A DNA stretch of 64,000 bases from Shinella curvata (GTDB lineage Bacteria; Pseudomonadota; Alphaproteobacteria; Rhizobiales; Rhizobiaceae), in contig NZ_JALJCJ010000008.1 of assembly GCF_022899935.1 (NCBI RefSeq), positions 186,001 through 250,000 of the forward strand. Direction: 5' to 3'. The notes beneath the pieces are model-generated. The model had not been told where the DNA came from, ran no database searches, and saw nothing but the letters and a program-made list of their open reading frames with translations. This document shows, piece by piece, positions 9,153 through 18,110 of this stretch. Made by a program: the position numbers and the translations under genes. Within the stretch, counting starts at the first letter, position 1; each line of letters begins with the position of its first letter.

Positions 9153-10343
9153 TCAGGCCGCGTGGGTTTCCGGCACAAGAATGGAGGGGGGCGTGTTGCG
9201 GCTGCGTGCCGTGCGCTGGACCCCATCGACGAGAATCATGCCGATGCCGGGCAGATTGCCGAGCGCCATGCTGTCGAGCACGCCATCGCCGCCACCGCCC
9301 ATTGCCTGATCGATAAAGACGAGATCCGCGGCCAGGCCGGGTGCGATACGCCCGCGGTCGTTCAGGCCGCGCAGCTTCGCCACATTGCCGGTCGCAAAGC
9401 AGACGGCGACTTCGGGGGAGACGCCGCCGAGCGAGGCAAGCATCGTCACGAGACGCAGCATTCCAAGTGGCTGAACGCCGGATCCGGCGGGGCCGTCCGT
9501 ACCCAGCACGAGCCGGTCAAGGGCGCCGACATCCTTGATAACGTCGAGCACGAAGAGCCCGGCCTTCATGTTGCCGTTGTGGATGATCTCGAGCCCACGC
9601 TTGCTTTCCCTGCAGATCAGTTCGAGTTCGGAGAAGGGAAGAGAGGTCGGTCCGCCATTCATATGGGCCGCGACATCGGCATCCACTTCCAGCACGACGT
9701 CAGCGCCGATCCGCGAGGATCCCGGAATCGAATGCCCGCCGGTATGGGTCATCGACGTCATGCCATACTGACGGGCCCAATCGATCATCTTGCGGCCCGT
9801 CGGTCCATCCTTCACCGTGCCGAGGCCCACTTCGCCGACGAGTGTCACGCCGGCATCGGCAAGTTCGCTAAAGTCCTTCTCCTCGAGGCCGTGCTCGAGG
9901 ATGAGGGCACCGGCCAGAACCTTCATGCCTGTCGGGGAGAAGTTTGCGAAAGCGCGTTGTGCTGTGATTGCCAGAGCCTTGACGCCGATCACATCCCGCG
10001 GGCGGCCCGGCAGGTGCACCTCGCCGGCGGAGACCAGTGTCGTCACGCCGCCATGCAGTGTTGAATCGATCCATCCCAGCTGGTTCTGGCGCGGCGTCCA
10101 GTCACCCATGACCGGGTGGGAATGGTTGTCGATCATGCCCGGCATGATCGAAGAGCCTTTCGCATCGATGACGCGCTTGATGCCCGCAGCGCCGATATCG
10201 GCTTCGCGGCCAACGGCAGCGATCTTTCCATTCTCGATGAGGATCGTATCCGCGTCCGCGAGGGGGGCGGCAAGCTCCCCGGTGAGCACCGCGCCCAGGT
10301 TTCGGATCAGGAGGCGGTCGGCTTTATCGGGAGCATTCGACAT
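9153..10343 (-). CDS. Enamidase-like amidohydrolase
   Basis: A 396-residue metal-dependent amidohydrolase. It matches the pattern I recall of Eubacterium barkeri enamidase (6-oxo-1,4,5,6-tetrahydronicotinate amidohydrolase): DNHSHP metal site near residue 72, TPRQ, LHGGVTTLVSAG near 98, GRPRDVIGVKALAIT, GEVGLGT near 172, HTGGHSIPGSS near 200, GTDGPAGSG near 288, AVCFATGN and the late SRNTPP. Enamidase opens a cyclic enamide to an aldehyde acid and ammonia. It lies downstream of a MarR regulator and an isochorismatase-fold hydrolase on the same strand. No nicotinate hydroxylase is in view, so the substrate may be another N-heterocycle. Confidence 0.85.
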   Translation of the reverse strand: MSNAPDKADRLLIRNLGAVLTGELAAPLADADTILIENGKIAAVGREADIGAAGIKRVIDAKGSSIMPGMIDNHSHPVMGDWTPRQNQLGWIDSTLHGGVTTLVSAGEVHLPGRPRDVIGVKALAITAQRAFANFSPTGMKVLAGALILEHGLEEKDFSELADAGVTLVGEVGLGTVKDGPTGRKMIDWARQYGMTSMTHTGGHSIPGSSRIGADVVLEVDADVAAHMNGGPTSLPFSELELICRESKRGLEIIHNGNMKAGLFVLDVIKDVGALDRLVLGTDGPAGSGVQPLGMLRLVTMLASLGGVSPEVAVCFATGNVAKLRGLNDRGRIAPGLAADLVFIDQAMGGGGDGVLDSMALGNLPGIGMILVDGVQRTARSRNTPPSILVPETHAA

Positions 10344-10415
10344 GGTTTGTCCTTACAATCTGTCGGTATGGTCAGAAACCGGGTGACAACCATGCGCATG
10401 GCAGGCTGCGTCGGG

Positions 10416-10940
10416 TTACTCGGTTGGATCCGGTCCGCTGACGCGGTTGAGAAGATCGAGAAGCGTAGCCTGCTCGGCAGGGGTCAGCGGTTCCAAAAGC
10501 TTACGCGCGACCTGCATGCTCTGGTCCAGCAGGGGCAGGGTGTAGTGCACGCCGCGGTTGGTCAGGGTGATCATCGTCATGCGCTGGTCGGTTTCAGAGC
10601 GCTTGCGAGCGATGAGGCCCCGTTTCAGGAGGGCTTTGACCACCAGGCTGATCGTCGACGGATCCATCTGGCTGATGCGCCCGAGATGGTTCTGCGAAAG
10701 CTCGCCGGCCTTCAGCAACGTCACCAGCGCGGCCAGTTGCGTTGGGGTGACGTCGTTGACCGGGATGATTTCCTGAAAGCATGCGGTTGCGCGCTGATGT
10801 GCTCGACGGATGATGTGTGCCGGATGGTGTTCCAGCGAGTAACCGGTGCGGGCGACATAGGCCAGGATTTCATCGCGCCCGAGTTCAGGCGGCTCCGATC
10901 CCTGCTCGATGTTCGTCTCGACGTGTGTTTCGTCTTCCAT
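10416..10940 (-). CDS. MarR-family transcriptional regulator (NicR/BpsR-like)
   Basis: A winged-helix regulator of about 174 residues from ATG at 10940. A TTG at 10985 would add 15 residues and overlap the upstream gene by 11 bp. The helix-turn-helix reads LSQNHLGRISQMDPSTISL, followed by the wing RSETDQRMTMITLT. The helical N-terminal section with AHQRATACF and VTPTQLAAL resembles the nicotinate-pathway repressors NicR and BpsR. It is encoded between the isochorismatase-fold enzyme and the enamidase, so it probably controls both in response to a heterocyclic acid. A palindrome upstream of the operon is a likely operator. Confidence 0.85.
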   Translation of the reverse strand: MEDETHVETNIEQGSEPPELGRDEILAYVARTGYSLEHHPAHIIRRAHQRATACFQEIIPVNDVTPTQLAALVTLLKAGELSQNHLGRISQMDPSTISLVVKALLKRGLIARKRSETDQRMTMITLTNRGVHYTLPLLDQSMQVARKLLEPLTPAEQATLLDLLNRVSGPDPTE

Positions 10941-10974
10941 CGTTTCGATAGTGCTCAAGTTCTGCCCCACCTGT

Positions 10975-11616
10975 TCACGCCGCAATCTGATTGGCGATGG
11001 TAGCGCCTCCGCTCAGGGCTGCAACAACAGCCTTGGAGTCCGAGACGACGCCGAAATGGGTGCCGATATCGTAGAGCGAGCTTTCCTGCTCCCTCTGGCC
11101 TGTTGCCGCGCAGGCATCTGCGGGCACGACGACTTCGTAGCCGTTGAAGAAGGCGTCGTGGACCGTGGAGCGGACGCAGATATTTGTCACGACGCCGAAC
11201 ACGACGAGTTGGTCGATCTTCATGTCTTTCAGCACGAGATCGAGGTCCGTCTGGAAGAAGGCCGAGTAACGACGCTTCGTCACATGAATCTCGTCCGGCC
11301 GCGCACCGAGATCCTCGATGATCTCGACGGCCCAGGTGTTTTCAAGGCAGTGCGGCGTGCGTTTTGCCCATTCCCGCTCGTGCCGCATGCCGGGGCGATG
11401 GGCGTCGTGAATCCAGATAACGGGTGTATTGCTCGCCCGGGCCGCCTCGATAATGGCGAGTTGCGGCCCGACAAGCGTTTCATAGCCGGGCAGAACCATC
11501 TTCCCGCCCGGTTTGCAGAACTCGTTGATCATGTCGACCACGATGACCGCTGTCCTTGTTGCGTCCAGGCGTACCTCTTGTTCGTTGCGGTGCGCGGAAA
11601 AGACATCAAGTGACAT
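10975..11616 (-). CDS. Isochorismatase-family cysteine amidohydrolase
   Basis: A 213-residue hydrolase with the catalytic Asp-Lys-Cys set: Asp in VVDMINEF near residue 28, Lys in VTKRRYSAFF near 113 and Cys in VVTNICVRST near 147. The RYSAFF and YDIGTHFG segments resemble maleamate and ureidoacrylate amidases (NicF, RutB) more than true isochorismatase. It is the first gene of a minus-strand unit with a MarR regulator and an enamidase. Its likely role is deamidation of a ring-opened intermediate, releasing ammonia. The substrate is inferred only. Confidence 0.85.
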   Translation of the reverse strand: MSLDVFSAHRNEQEVRLDATRTAVIVVDMINEFCKPGGKMVLPGYETLVGPQLAIIEAARASNTPVIWIHDAHRPGMRHEREWAKRTPHCLENTWAVEIIEDLGARPDEIHVTKRRYSAFFQTDLDLVLKDMKIDQLVVFGVVTNICVRSTVHDAFFNGYEVVVPADACAATGQREQESSLYDIGTHFGVVSDSKAVVAALSGGATIANQIAA

Positions 11617-11656
11617 CGATCAGGTTCCCTTTGTTGCTCGCTGAATGCGGCTTTTA

Positions 11657-11669
11657 TTTGATAATCAAA
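11657..11669. promoter_or_regulatory. Palindrome, candidate MarR operator
   Basis: TTTGATAATCAAA, a perfect palindrome with 6-bp arms about one central base, lies 41 bp upstream of the isochorismatase-family start codon. Its size and AT-rich form match MarR-family operators, and the only nearby MarR gene is in the operon it precedes. Confidence 0.55.
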
Positions 11670-11794
11670 CAATCAAGGCCTGCGATTTAAAGTCAAGGGC
11701 TTTCTGAGAAATTTTCCGCAGAATTGGCTGAAAAGTGCCGTTTGCCCGGATATATCAGCGTTTTATCGTTGGGTGAGTTGATGCATATAGCCGC

Positions 11795-11824
11795 TTGACA
11801 AGACGAAAAAGCTGATCCTTACTT
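11795..11824 (+). promoter_or_regulatory. Candidate promoter of the sugar ABC operon
   Basis: TTGACA at 11795-11800 is followed after 18 nt by TTACTT, about 65 bp before the binding-protein start. The -35 is perfect and the -10 is poor. I see no clear operator in 11670-11890. Confidence 0.35.
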
Positions 11825-11890
11825 GTATGACCATCAACGATATGGTCGACGGTGCACAAGCGCCGAGCGTAGCAATACAAGGGGTTCGCT

Positions 11891-13255
11891 ATGCCGTTTT
11901 CTCAGCCAGTTCATGCCCGTATTCCAAAAAATACCCGTGGCCGGTCGGCCGTGCGCGTGCTCGCGGTCGCTCTCAGCCTCTCGGCGGCTTTCATGCCGGT
12001 CTCGGCAAGCGCCGACGGCGTCACGCTGAAGGTGTTCGGCGGTTCGTCCCTCGACGTGCTCGCACCGCGTGAAACGCCGGAGGTGCAAACGAAGATCCGG
12101 GACGAAATCATTGCCGGTTTCCTGAAGGAGCATCCCGAGGTTTCTGCCGTTGAATGGGATGCACAGGGTCCCCAGTCGGGATCGCTCCAGCGCATGATGA
12201 CCGCTAAGCTTTCTGGCCAGGAGATGGATCTGATCGCCTGCTCGGCCTATTGGGTCAACGGTGCTTATGTGCGCCGCGGGCTCTTGCGGCCGATTACGGA
12301 TGAGATCCAGCCCTTCGCAGGAAATATCGATCCGGCCAGCCTCGGTGCCTTCGATGTGAACGGCAAGGTGTACGGCGTGCCGATCACGTCGCTGTCGACC
12401 TCGACGATCTTCTACAATGTCGACCTTTTCAAGAAACTCGGTATTCCCACGCCGCCGACCTATGCCGACCTCAAGTCCGCGGTGCCGAAGCTGCAGGAAG
12501 CGGGCGTCATCCCGCTGCTGCATCAGGGCTCGAACAGCGTCATGTGGCCGATGTGGTATTTCGAGACCTTCTCGCAGGCAAGCGGTGACCCTGTTGGGGT
12601 TACGCAGGCGCAGCTCGAAAGCAAGGAGGGGTTCGACAATGCTGCCAGCGTCGAAGCGTTCCGACTGATCAAACAGTGGGTCGACGACGGCATCCTTTCC
12701 AAGGATTCTCTCTCCGTCGATATGGAGGGCATGCGTGCCGCCTTCGCCAGCGGCAAGAGCGCCATGTATTACGGCGGTACCTGGGAGGTTCCGTCGCTGA
12801 AGGAAAACGTGAAAGGCTTCTCCTGGGGCGTCTTCCCGTTCCCCAAGATGGATGGGACGCCGGGTGACGCGAAACATGGCGGCGGCGCCGACAACGGCAT
12901 GTGCCTTTCGGCCTCCATTCCGGAGGAAAAGGTCAAGCCGGCGCTCGACTTCGTCGCCTATCTGACGAAGCCCGAGGTGGCGAAGATCTATCTCGATGCG
13001 GAGCAGCCGATCGCCACCTCCATCAAGGGTGTCGATGGCGTCGATGAACAATACGCCAAGGATCTGCGCGCCACCGCGTTCCCCAATACGATCAAGTTCC
13101 TCGACTGGATCTGGCCGAGCGAAGTGACGACGGCCGTGGCATCCGGCATCGCCGGGGTTGTTGGTGGCACCGCGACACCGGAAGAGGCCGCGCAGAGCGT
13201 GCAGGCGACGTTCAAGTCGCTTGTCGACGAAGGTAACTGGCCGCCGAAAGACTAA
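11891..13255 (+). CDS. Sugar ABC transporter substrate-binding protein (family 1)
   Basis: Periplasmic receptor of 454 residues. A Sec signal peptide with a long n-region spans about residues 1-42, ending in the A-rich SASADG site. The mature chain carries family 1 features: an early SGSLQRMMTAKLSGQEMD segment, YGVPITSLSTSTIFYN near 159, and a late FLDWIWPSEV region. It opens a plus-strand operon with two permeases and four sugar-modifying enzymes. It is followed by a strong GC-rich stem-loop, as is usual for receptor genes that need more mRNA than their permeases. The sugar is not identifiable. Confidence 0.9.
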   Translation: MPFSQPVHARIPKNTRGRSAVRVLAVALSLSAAFMPVSASADGVTLKVFGGSSLDVLAPRETPEVQTKIRDEIIAGFLKEHPEVSAVEWDAQGPQSGSLQRMMTAKLSGQEMDLIACSAYWVNGAYVRRGLLRPITDEIQPFAGNIDPASLGAFDVNGKVYGVPITSLSTSTIFYNVDLFKKLGIPTPPTYADLKSAVPKLQEAGVIPLLHQGSNSVMWPMWYFETFSQASGDPVGVTQAQLESKEGFDNAASVEAFRLIKQWVDDGILSKDSLSVDMEGMRAAFASGKSAMYYGGTWEVPSLKENVKGFSWGVFPFPKMDGTPGDAKHGGGADNGMCLSASIPEEKVKPALDFVAYLTKPEVAKIYLDAEQPIATSIKGVDGVDEQYAKDLRATAFPNTIKFLDWIWPSEVTTAVASGIAGVVGGTATPEEAAQSVQATFKSLVDEGNWPPKD

Positions 13256-13268
13256 GACGGCGCCGCTC

Positions 13269-13297
13269 GGCGGCGCGCCCTTCTCCAGCGCGCCGCC
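13269..13297 (+). terminator. GC-rich stem-loop after sugar-binding protein gene
   Basis: A perfect 10-bp stem (13269-13278 with 13288-13297) and 9-nt loop, without a T-run, 13 bp after the binding-protein stop and within the operon. It is likely an mRNA-stabilising or partial-termination hairpin. Confidence 0.6.
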
Positions 13298-13348
13298 GGA
13301 ATTCTCTCCCGACAACTGCCGTGCGCTCCGCAGAGCGCCGGATCACCT

Positions 13349-14293
13349 ATGCGTTCGAAAGACAAAGCCATGACCCGTTCTGCACGCCAACGCTTTTCCA
13401 TCGGCTATCACCTCAACAGCTGGGACCTGACCGGGCAGCCCTTGCGCCCCGCGCTCGATTTTCTCGCTGGAGAAGGTTTCGGCTGGTTTGAAATTCTCGC
13501 CTTCACCAGCCTGTCCGACCAGTTCGCTCGCAAGTACATGCAGCTCGGCGACCTGCCGCCGCCTGGTGTGACGACGGATACCGACATTCTGCGGCGCTAT
13601 GCGCTGCTTTCGGAAGCACAGAGCGATCTGGGCATCCGCCTGTCCTCACTCTATGTGAACGCGACCTTCGTCAATCCTGTGCTGTGGGAGCAGGAGCGTG
13701 CCTGCCTCATTTCCCTTGCGCGTATCCTGAAGGGTTTCGATGCGCCGGTTCTGGTGCTCGGCGGCGGTCCGTCGGAAGCCTCGGGCAACAAGCACCTCCC
13801 GGAGGACTACAAGGCCTTCTGCCGCGCGCTTGAGGATATCGGCCGTCGTACGGCCGATCTCGGTATCGCCACCGTATACCACCCGCATCTCGATACCTTC
13901 ATCGAGCGGCGCGAACAGCTCGACCGGATGATGGATGAGCTGGATACGCGCCATGCTGGGCTCTGCATCGATCCCGCCCATCTGGCGCAAACCCATTCGG
14001 ATCCGGTTGACGCACTCCGCACCTACATGTCCGCCGTGCGATACATGCATCTCAAGGATACGCGTGTGGACGACAGCCTCGTCGGCCCTGAGCGCTATGC
14101 CGCGTTCAGCGAACTCGGTGCGGGCGTGGTCGATATGCCCGGGCTCGTCGATGTTCTCCTGGACGCCGAGTATGACGGTCTTGCGATCGTGGAGCTCGAT
14201 GCCTCGCAGAAGACCGCAGAGCAGAGCGCAAGAGAAAGCGTTGCCTATCTCACTGAAACGCTTGGACTCGTGCTGAACCCCAACAAGCGCTGA
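13349..14293 (+). CDS. Sugar phosphate isomerase/epimerase-like TIM-barrel protein
   Basis: A 314-residue AP endonuclease 2/xylose isomerase-like barrel. Metal-ligand candidates are visible in order: TVYHPHLDTF near residue 173, the LCIDPAHLAQTHSDP segment near 210, YMHLKDTRV near 235 and IVELDAS near 280. Such enzymes isomerise or epimerise sugars, keto-inositols or sugar acids. ATG at 13349 is used; an in-frame ATG at 13370 is a possible alternative because neither has a strong ribosome-binding site. It sits between the receptor and the two permeases of the sugar operon, so it probably acts on the imported compound. Confidence 0.85.
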   Translation: MRSKDKAMTRSARQRFSIGYHLNSWDLTGQPLRPALDFLAGEGFGWFEILAFTSLSDQFARKYMQLGDLPPPGVTTDTDILRRYALLSEAQSDLGIRLSSLYVNATFVNPVLWEQERACLISLARILKGFDAPVLVLGGGPSEASGNKHLPEDYKAFCRALEDIGRRTADLGIATVYHPHLDTFIERREQLDRMMDELDTRHAGLCIDPAHLAQTHSDPVDALRTYMSAVRYMHLKDTRVDDSLVGPERYAAFSELGAGVVDMPGLVDVLLDAEYDGLAIVELDASQKTAEQSARESVAYLTETLGLVLNPNKR

Positions 14294-14304
14294 AGGGGTC
14301 TGGG

Positions 14305-15210
14305 ATGCTCACGCGGATAACGAGGATCATCCGGCGGGACGACGACGCGACGGTCGCGGCTCTCATGCTCGCGCCTGCCGCCATCCTGTTTTCGCTGTTC
14401 TTTCTGTGGCCGTTCCTGCGCGGGCTCTGGATCAGCCTGACGCGGTGGGACGGGTTTTCGGCGCCGGTTTTCATCGGTTTTGCCAACTACGCGAAGCTTC
14501 TGGGTGACAAGCTGTTTCTCGGCGCGCTCGAGAACAATCTGATTTTCGTTGTCCTCATCCTGCTTCTGAAGAACGTGCTGGGCCTTGGGCTGGCCATTCT
14601 GCTGGATCGGGCGATTTTCCTGCGCGGCCCGATCCGGGCGGCGGTTTTCATTCCGGTCACACTTTCCTTTGCGGCCACCGGTCTCCTGTGGTCATGGATC
14701 TACAATCCGGTGTTCGGCCTCCTCAACGCCGCGCTCGACGGGCTCGGTCTTTCAGCACTGAAGATGTCGTGGCTGGGCGATGCCGACATCGCGCTCTATT
14801 CGATTATCGTCGTCGATGTCTGGAAATGGCTGGGGTTTCACGCCGTCATTTATCTCGCCGGCCTGCAGACCATACCGGATGAACTTTACGAGGCCGCCCG
14901 TATCGATGGTGCCGGCGCGGTGAAACGTTTCAGGCACATAACCCTGCCACTCATGATGCCGGTCATTCTGATCAACATCATTCTGGGCCTTTCCGGTGCC
15001 TTCGTCCGCAACTTCGATATCGTGCAGGTGCTGACACAGGGCGGGCCGAACCATGCCACCGAAGTCGTGATGACCTACATGGTCAAGACTGCCTTCCAGG
15101 ACGGCAATATGGGCTATGCCAGCGCCATGGGTTACGCGCTGTTCCTCATCGTTGCGCTGTCCTGCGTCCTGCTCCTGGGCCTCATGCGGCGCAGCAAGGT
15201 GGAGATGTAA
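14305..15210 (+). CDS. Carbohydrate ABC transporter permease (MalF/UgpA type)
   Basis: A 301-residue inner-membrane protein with about six membrane helices. The EAA loop that docks with the ATPase is seen as ELYEAARIDGAGAVKRF near residue 193. It starts 11 bp after the isomerase gene behind an AAGGGG-type ribosome-binding site and overlaps the next permease by one base. Together the pair forms the channel of a CUT1 sugar importer. No ATPase gene lies in this operon; the MalK-type ATPase at the left edge of the window is a candidate partner. Confidence 0.92.
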   Translation: MLTRITRIIRRDDDATVAALMLAPAAILFSLFFLWPFLRGLWISLTRWDGFSAPVFIGFANYAKLLGDKLFLGALENNLIFVVLILLLKNVLGLGLAILLDRAIFLRGPIRAAVFIPVTLSFAATGLLWSWIYNPVFGLLNAALDGLGLSALKMSWLGDADIALYSIIVVDVWKWLGFHAVIYLAGLQTIPDELYEAARIDGAGAVKRFRHITLPLMMPVILINIILGLSGAFVRNFDIVQVLTQGGPNHATEVVMTYMVKTAFQDGNMGYASAMGYALFLIVALSCVLLLGLMRRSKVEM

Positions 15211-16118
15211 TGATGGAACACCACAGCTCCATTCGCCCCTCTCGTGCCCAGCCACCATTCGCAAGCCGCCTCTTCTGGAAGGGCCTGTTCGCAGGCCGTT
15301 CCGTCGGTGAGCTGGTTCTTGTCTACGGTCTGTTGGCGATCGTGCTCGTCGAAACGCTCTATCCGCTCTTCTGGGTGCTTTCGGGATCCCTGAAGACGAA
15401 GGAAGAGGTCATCGCCAATGTCTGGGGATTGCCGGCCGGCTTCGCCTGGCAGAATTACACCGAGGCATGGCGGGTTGCCGGCATCGGCGCGCGCATCCTC
15501 AACAGCGTCGTCGTGACGGCAACGGCCCTTGCGCTGCTGTTGCTGGTTGCAACCCCGGCCGCCTATGCCTTGTCGCGCCTCAGGTTTCGTGGTCGCAATG
15601 TCATCCTTGCGCTGGTCGTGGCGGCGATGCTGATCCCGCCGCAGGTCATGGCGATCCCGCTCTTCATGACGGTGCGTGATCTCGGTCTGGTCAACAGCCG
15701 TATCGGCATCGCCATCATCCATGCGGCTTCCAATCTTCCGCTGTCCATCTTCATTCTGCGCAGCTTCTTCCTGTCCTTGCCCGCAGAGCTGGAGGATGCC
15801 GCGCGGATCGACGGTGCCAGCCGGCTTCAGATCCTCGGCAAGGTCATGCTGCCGCTGATCCGGCCCGGGCTCGCTCTGGTGACGATCTTCGGCTTCATCG
15901 AAATCTGGAACGATTTCTTCCTGGCCTTCCTGTTGCTGCGCGATCCGGCCCTGCAGACGATACCGCTCGGCCTCGTCGCGTTCTTCCAGCAGTATGGATC
16001 GATGTGGAACCTCTATTTCGCTGCGCTGGCGATGACGACCCTGCCGGTCATCATCGTGTTCGTGCTCATGCAGAAACAATTTATCGCCGGATTGACCGCC
16101 GGCGCGGTCAAGTCATGA
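15210..16118 (+). CDS. Carbohydrate ABC transporter permease (MalG/UgpE type)
   Basis: A 302-residue permease, partner of the preceding gene, whose ATG shares one base with the upstream stop. About six membrane segments are evident after a roughly 35-residue hydrophilic start. The EAA motif reads ELEDAARIDGASRLQI near residue 192. It belongs to the CUT1 class by its paired order and motif. A good ribosome-binding site (AAGGAG) follows for the next enzyme gene, so transcription continues into the catabolic genes. Confidence 0.92.
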   Translation: MMEHHSSIRPSRAQPPFASRLFWKGLFAGRSVGELVLVYGLLAIVLVETLYPLFWVLSGSLKTKEEVIANVWGLPAGFAWQNYTEAWRVAGIGARILNSVVVTATALALLLLVATPAAYALSRLRFRGRNVILALVVAAMLIPPQVMAIPLFMTVRDLGLVNSRIGIAIIHAASNLPLSIFILRSFFLSLPAELEDAARIDGASRLQILGKVMLPLIRPGLALVTIFGFIEIWNDFFLAFLLLRDPALQTIPLGLVAFFQQYGSMWNLYFAALAMTTLPVIIVFVLMQKQFIAGLTAGAVKS

Positions 16119-16140
16119 CCGGAATGACAAGGAGTTCATA

Positions 16141-17241
16141 ATGACGGCTTCCAACCCCAAGACGCCGATCGGCGTTGGCGTGATCGGTTGCGGCGAGATC
16201 GCGCAGCTGATGCATCTTCCTGTTATTCACGAGCTTCCGGAGTTGCGGCTGGCAGCGCTTTGCGATCTGTCCCGCACGGTTCTGGATACACTAGGCGCGC
16301 AATATGGCGTCACCGCCTGCTATCAGGAGTACCAGGCGCTGCTTGACGATCCGGCCGTCGATGCCGTCGTCATCTGCACGTTTGATCATGGTCCGGTTGT
16401 CGAGGCTGCCATCAAGGCCGGCAAACATTTCATCGTCGAAAAGCCGCTGGCCTTCACCTCCGAGGAGGCGCGGCCGCTTGTGAAGGCGGCGAACGAGAGC
16501 GGGCTGGTCGGCATCGTCGGTTACATGAAGCTTTATGATCCCGGCTATCGTCTCGGACTTGAAAAGATCGGCCAGATCGGTCGGCCGAAAATGATCCAGG
16601 TGCATGATTTCGCAGGCCGTTTCGATCGATACCAGCAGCTTTACACGCAGGTCCGCGGCAAGGATGTCGATATGGAGCTTATCAAGGCGACCCAGGCCGA
16701 TGTTGCCGCGCGCGTGGCCACGGGGCTCGGACAGGCGCATGCTGGCTATGCCGACCTCTACATGACGCTCCTGATGCTCGGCAGCCACGATCTTGCGGTT
16801 CTGCGCGGTGCTTTCGGTGTCGCGGAGCGCGTCGACTATGCGCAGGCCGTAGGGCCGACACATATCATGGCCGTGCTCGGTTTCCCCGATCGTGTTCCGG
16901 CGCTGCTGGAAGTGGCGTTCGGTGCGCAGTATGAATGGTGGGACGAATGGATGACCGTTCACGGCGAGAAGGACGAAGTGCGCATCGATTTCCAGAATCC
17001 GTATGTGCGTAATGCCGCCGCGACGGTGCGTGTGCGGGAGGCTGCCGGCGAGGGGGCGAGCGAACGTATTTTGCCGGGCACGCCGGAAACCGCATTCCGC
17101 CGGCAGTGGCAGCATTTCATCGCCTGCGTCGAAGGAAAGGCCGCACCTCTGACGCCGCTTCAGGGAGGCCTGGATGATCTCGAGCTCGCCGAGCGCATCA
17201 TCAAGGCATTGCCGGTCAAGCCGGGGGGAGGGCAGGCATGA
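16141..17241 (+). CDS. Gfo/Idh/MocA-family oxidoreductase
   Basis: A 366-residue NAD(P)-dependent dehydrogenase. The N-terminal Rossmann motif GVGVIGCGEIAQLMHLP starts near residue 6 and the family EKPLA motif, with the catalytic-site Lys, is near residue 100. The C-terminal half is the alpha/beta sugar-binding domain. AAGGAG precedes the start. Known members oxidise inositols, glucosides or sugar acids, or catalyse related redox steps. Its position after sugar permeases and before an epimerase and an SDR marks it as an enzyme of the same sugar pathway. Confidence 0.88.
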   Translation: MTASNPKTPIGVGVIGCGEIAQLMHLPVIHELPELRLAALCDLSRTVLDTLGAQYGVTACYQEYQALLDDPAVDAVVICTFDHGPVVEAAIKAGKHFIVEKPLAFTSEEARPLVKAANESGLVGIVGYMKLYDPGYRLGLEKIGQIGRPKMIQVHDFAGRFDRYQQLYTQVRGKDVDMELIKATQADVAARVATGLGQAHAGYADLYMTLLMLGSHDLAVLRGAFGVAERVDYAQAVGPTHIMAVLGFPDRVPALLEVAFGAQYEWWDEWMTVHGEKDEVRIDFQNPYVRNAAATVRVREAAGEGASERILPGTPETAFRRQWQHFIACVEGKAAPLTPLQGGLDDLELAERIIKALPVKPGGGQA

Positions 17242-18098
17242 GGCATATCCTCGTTACCGGATCGAGTGGCTTGCTCGGCCGGCACGTTGCTGCGGCATTG
17301 CTGGATGCAGGACACGTTGTAACCGGCCTCGATATGATGGCCCCGCCGCCGGGTTCAGGCTGGACACATGTCACCGCGGACGCCGGTGATCTCGGCGTCC
17401 TTGCCGAAGTGGCGGTCGGCAAGGACGCGCTGGTGCATATCGCCGCGATCCCGAGACCGACGGGTCGCGCTGCCGCTGACGTCTTCCGTGTCAATATGAG
17501 TGCCATGTATGCGGCGACCGAGGCTGCGCGTATCGCGGGCATAACACGGTTTGTCTATGCCTCGTCCTTCAGCGTGCTGGGCTATCCTTTCTTCGAAAAA
17601 CCCGTCGTGCCGCCATATCTGCCAGTCGATGAGGGGCATCCCGTCGGAGCCCAGGATATTTATGCCATTTCGAAATGGCTTGGCGAAGAAATGGTGGATG
17701 CATCGGTCCGACGCGGGGTGTTTTCGGCCGTCAGCCTGCGGATGCCCTGGATCCAGACCCCGGAAAGCTTTCATGCGCAGATCGGTCCGCGGCGCGCGCA
17801 GGCCGAGGCAGCACGCGACCTCTGGGCGTATCTCGACGCGCGCGATGCCGCTTCCGCTTTCGTGTCTGCCCTTGAGCAACCGCTGGAGGGACACCTTCGT
17901 GCGTTCCTGAGCGCGGCGGACAGCTACATGGACCAGCCATCGGCCGGGCTGGCCGAGGCGGCTTATCCAGGTGTCGCCCATCATCGGCCGCTTGTCGGAT
18001 GCGCGTCGCTCATCGATACCGGCGTTGCGCGCGATGCCCTCGGATTTGTTCCACGCTATTCCTGGCGCGACTACCCGTTGGCGCCGGCAACGATTTGA
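17238..18098 (+). CDS. NAD-dependent epimerase/dehydratase family protein
   Basis: A 286-residue extended short-chain dehydrogenase. The nucleotide motif TGSSGLLGRH is near residue 7, a YASSFS segment near 109 and the catalytic Tyr-Lys pair in DIYAISKWLGEE near 137. The length fits uronate dehydrogenase-like and sugar epimerase-like members. It overlaps the Gfo/Idh/MocA gene by 4 bp and is followed closely by an SDR, so all three enzymes are co-expressed. Reaction and substrate are not determined. Confidence 0.85.
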   Translation: MRHILVTGSSGLLGRHVAAALLDAGHVVTGLDMMAPPPGSGWTHVTADAGDLGVLAEVAVGKDALVHIAAIPRPTGRAAADVFRVNMSAMYAATEAARIAGITRFVYASSFSVLGYPFFEKPVVPPYLPVDEGHPVGAQDIYAISKWLGEEMVDASVRRGVFSAVSLRMPWIQTPESFHAQIGPRRAQAEAARDLWAYLDARDAASAFVSALEQPLEGHLRAFLSAADSYMDQPSAGLAEAAYPGVAHHRPLVGCASLIDTGVARDALGFVPRYSWRDYPLAPATI

Positions 18099-18110
18099 GA
18101 AGGAATGACG

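Noticed and set aside
11834-13315. 493-codon minus-strand frame opposite the sugar-binding protein gene
   Set aside because: Antisense shadow; the plus-strand gene has a signal peptide and family motifs.
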